DNA of 34,880 bases, taken from IMG/VR virus record IMGVR_UViG_3300025141_016477, positions 1 to 34,880 of that record. The stretch is one strand, 5' to 3'. Of the stretch, positions 34,501 to 34,880 are shown in pieces (position 1 is the first letter of the stretch; the number at the start of each line of letters is the position of its first letter). Origin of the DNA: a virus. The position numbers were made by a program, and so were the translations under genes. The notes below the pieces were generated by a model. That model saw only the letters and a list, made by a program, of their open reading frames with translations. It did not search any database and was not told the DNA's origin.

Positions 34501-34576
34501 CAAGCGTTACAAAATGCTCATGGAAGAAATTACTGGTGACGGTAATTACGGACCGGGCAATGACGGTATTCTATAA
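31541..34576 (+). CDS. 1011-residue beta-repeat tail fibre-like protein
   Basis: Encoded behind a strong AAAGGAG ribosome site and long leader. It starts MGLNINHMSASSGG, has one VSG/FGDV module near residue 68, then a repeated stretch with ADITHDLNGG twice, and many strand repeats of the type SAGGVSIDAA/DIDAS, a probable beta-helix rich in Asp, Ala, Gly and Ser (about 170-460). Around 480-560 is a region with VVKDSLIGLGYSGSN, then further DGTD-type repeats (YGDGTD three times in variants). It ends in the shared DLG...NIYTGDL...RYKM domain plus 15 residues. No cysteine-rich or enzyme motifs. It would be a surface fibre or spike. A perfect terminator lies 42 bases after its stop. Confidence 0.82.
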   Translation: MGLNINHMSASSGGLLFDGAGRQAIGVSGSAIFSPGAHVAASTMTGYAPDAAYIFSGTVGGTNKTVFFGDVVVSGSLTKSGGGASVDTDGTGASTRLAFWNDSDTIAGSANLVFDGTDATIGSAGKLEFRDTTTYLNSPMAGALAVSTNYLMMKPALYSELAVSGSGFTISGSNGSIIAGGLEGDGKGYLTVTGSSGVSIGGAITFSGGTADITHDLNGGTIDIDTATMFMVDSAGGVSIDAADTSNISTSGGEMNVSGSDGVNLAGAVTFSGSSADITHDLNGGAFDIDAVSAVTVDVSAGGVSLDGTDDSNFTVTAAAKDLVLAVAGGGAQKLQLDSAGTGTDAIDISATAGGVDIDASGALNLDGGSINIGIAADVAIDVDSSTFDLDASGAVTIDTSAGGVSIDAAAGAVNVTAAASSLTLAGQTLNVDATSGAADIDATTSVTVGGTNATFVSLGRSGRSVRVVGNLEVQGTTTTVSSSHMVVKDSLIGLGYSGSNTTTSGGDRGLLFGRAAQQWDANPTLWYNGTGFNLATTITDPTSGSVGSVGSYLPLVAGAVTLFGDLKPAADDTYDLGSTVLAWQDAYLEGNLYFTDAGGVSCTGEFSVTGSSNIVLSASADITLDANDGVIDFKDGGTLFLELDGATTAGDCIFSDAGETEIFRIDGSEDSLRMASSKKIQLGAVEEYIYGDGTDIHFGVGSSGNINIPASIGLTFGDDGEKIYGDGTDLAVSSSNDLLFDAGGEIILDADGGVWDFKNGGTDIFSIEDSSSDVVLQPQVANKDIIFQEDGGNEICRMDSSGESLLMASTKKIEFSDTNAYIHHDGTDLKLADDADINLVAGADVLLDAAADIILDAAGGDVAFKVAGVSNVEVKMDGTGVVDIETKVSNESLRLRVNDGGSGRTLLELEPDSSVGSNADIVIGHTGMAAGEIALIPKVDNVVDLGGASNRFRNIYTGDLNLQNDRGNWTLIEESGFISFRNNDTGKRYKMLMEEITGDGNYGPGNDGIL
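34373..34573 (+). repeat. Shared fibre C-terminal domain, copy 2
   Basis: The end of the 1011-residue protein reads DLGGASNRFRNIYTGDLNL, then NDRGNWTLIEE and TGKRYKM, clearly homologous to 30882-31052. The DNA differs strongly, so the shared domain is old. It is probably a common trimerisation or attachment end of different fibres. Confidence 0.75.
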
Positions 34577-34618
34577 ACTTGAAAGAAATTATCTGTTTTA
34601 GGACAGGTTAAATCTTTG

Positions 34619-34651
34619 GGGGTGGGACTTTTGGTCCCACCCCTTTTTTTT
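34619..34651 (+). terminator. Rho-independent terminator
   Basis: A perfect 10-base stem, GGGGTGGGAC (34619-34628) and GTCCCACCCC (34634-34643), with loop TTTTG, followed by eight Ts (34644-34651). It lies after the 1011-residue gene and ends the fibre operon on the plus strand. Confidence 0.93.
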
Positions 34652-34685
34652 ATTCATATTTAGATAAAGAAAAAGGAGATAAGCA

Positions 34686-34880
34686 ATGGCTCTTACAGGT
34701 GATTTATCCGGATCGTACGGAAAAAGTAGCATTATTGGAATTACTGGGTCTTTAGATCTAACTTATGATGGAGAAGGCACAGAAGACGGCTGGATTCAGC
34801 TAAGAGAAATGACCGGTAACCCGGGTAACCCGAGTTCTAATCAAGGAAAATTGTTTATAAAGGACAATGGATCTGGTACC
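34686..34880 (+). CDS. Start of another fibre-like protein (partial)
   Basis: An open frame of 65 codons begins with ATG behind AAGGAG (34673-34678) and runs off the right edge. The N-terminus MALTGDLSGSYGKSSIIGIT is followed by YDGEGTEDGWIQLREMTGNP and NPSSNQGKLFIKDNGSGT. The stretch NPGNPSSNQGKLFIKDNGSG is of the type found in tail fibre regions of many phages, where a Gly/Asn/Pro strand pair precedes the fibre body. It is most likely another fibre or fibre-attached protein, transcribed after the terminator. Confidence 0.7.
   Translation, partial: MALTGDLSGSYGKSSIIGITGSLDLTYDGEGTEDGWIQLREMTGNPGNPSSNQGKLFIKDNGSGT

Noticed and set aside
19921-34576. Peptidase S74 self-cleaving chaperone ends on the fibres
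   Set aside because: VGIGT-type stretches made me look for it, but none of the fibre ends carries the S74 Ser-Lys catalytic region; they end in the shared RYKM domain or in the duplicated domain.

Overview
The window looks like part of the genome of a large tailed bacteriophage, probably a marine myovirus with T4-like habits. Support: genes are packed head to tail with ATGA/TAATG overlaps; there are very large repetitive tail-fibre/adhesin-type genes; several small late-type proteins share an N-terminal tag; one exact T4-type late promoter (TATAAATA) sits between genes; and there is a PhoH-family gene, a very common marine-phage auxiliary gene. No terminase, portal, capsid or DNA polymerase lies in the window, so phage origin is an inference. 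The host is not identifiable. The one-piece tmRNA, with a tag beginning AND and ending NYALAA, argues against a host with the two-piece tmRNA of alphaproteobacteria.

Region 1 (1-4870) is an array of small genes, mostly without recognisable folds. Seven of them begin with a short basic amphipathic segment ending in a [hydrophobic]-x-E site (type MKITKRQLRRIIKEE), followed by unrelated bodies. This resembles a capsid-targeting or prohead-cleavage signal. Among them are a cysteine-rich YkgJ-like protein with its motifs in inverted order, a fatty-acid-hydroxylase-like gene broken by a -1 frameshift, and a small exported protein behind the late promoter. Region 2 (4845-5657, minus strand) is a predicted lipoprotein with a trypsin-like serine protease domain.

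Region 3 (5727-15861) is a long plus-strand operon of host-takeover type genes: ClpP-like protease, XPD/DinG-type Fe-S helicase, NUDIX hydrolase, then YeaH/YhbH, SpoVR and PrkA (the bacterial stress/sporulation trio, complete here), a small membrane protein, a divergent shortened GroEL-like protein and three unknown small proteins. Region 4 (15878-19163) holds an Hc1-type histone-like protein, a complete tmRNA, a tubulin/FtsZ-superfamily GTPase, a minus-strand sigma-70 region-4-like DNA-binding protein, and a PIN-PhoH ATPase.

Region 5 (19194-34880) encodes virion-type proteins: two small ones, a 2920-residue repeat protein, a 759-residue fibre, a DUF5659-like small protein, a 1011-residue beta-repeat fibre with a strong terminator after it, and the start of another fibre-like gene. 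Thirteen copies of a module with the core VSGxxGS...FGGDVxxSGTL run through the three fibres. The end of the 2920-residue protein is an old tandem duplication, and two of the fibres end in the same C-terminal domain.

Read together, regions 3 and 4 suggest a virus that brings its own protein quality control (tmRNA tagging plus ClpP, a chaperonin-like protein), a stress-state kinase module (PrkA-YeaH-SpoVR), nucleoid and transcription factors (Hc1-like, sigma-4-like) and a cytoskeletal GTPase. The individual family calls are mostly strong; how they cooperate is inference.
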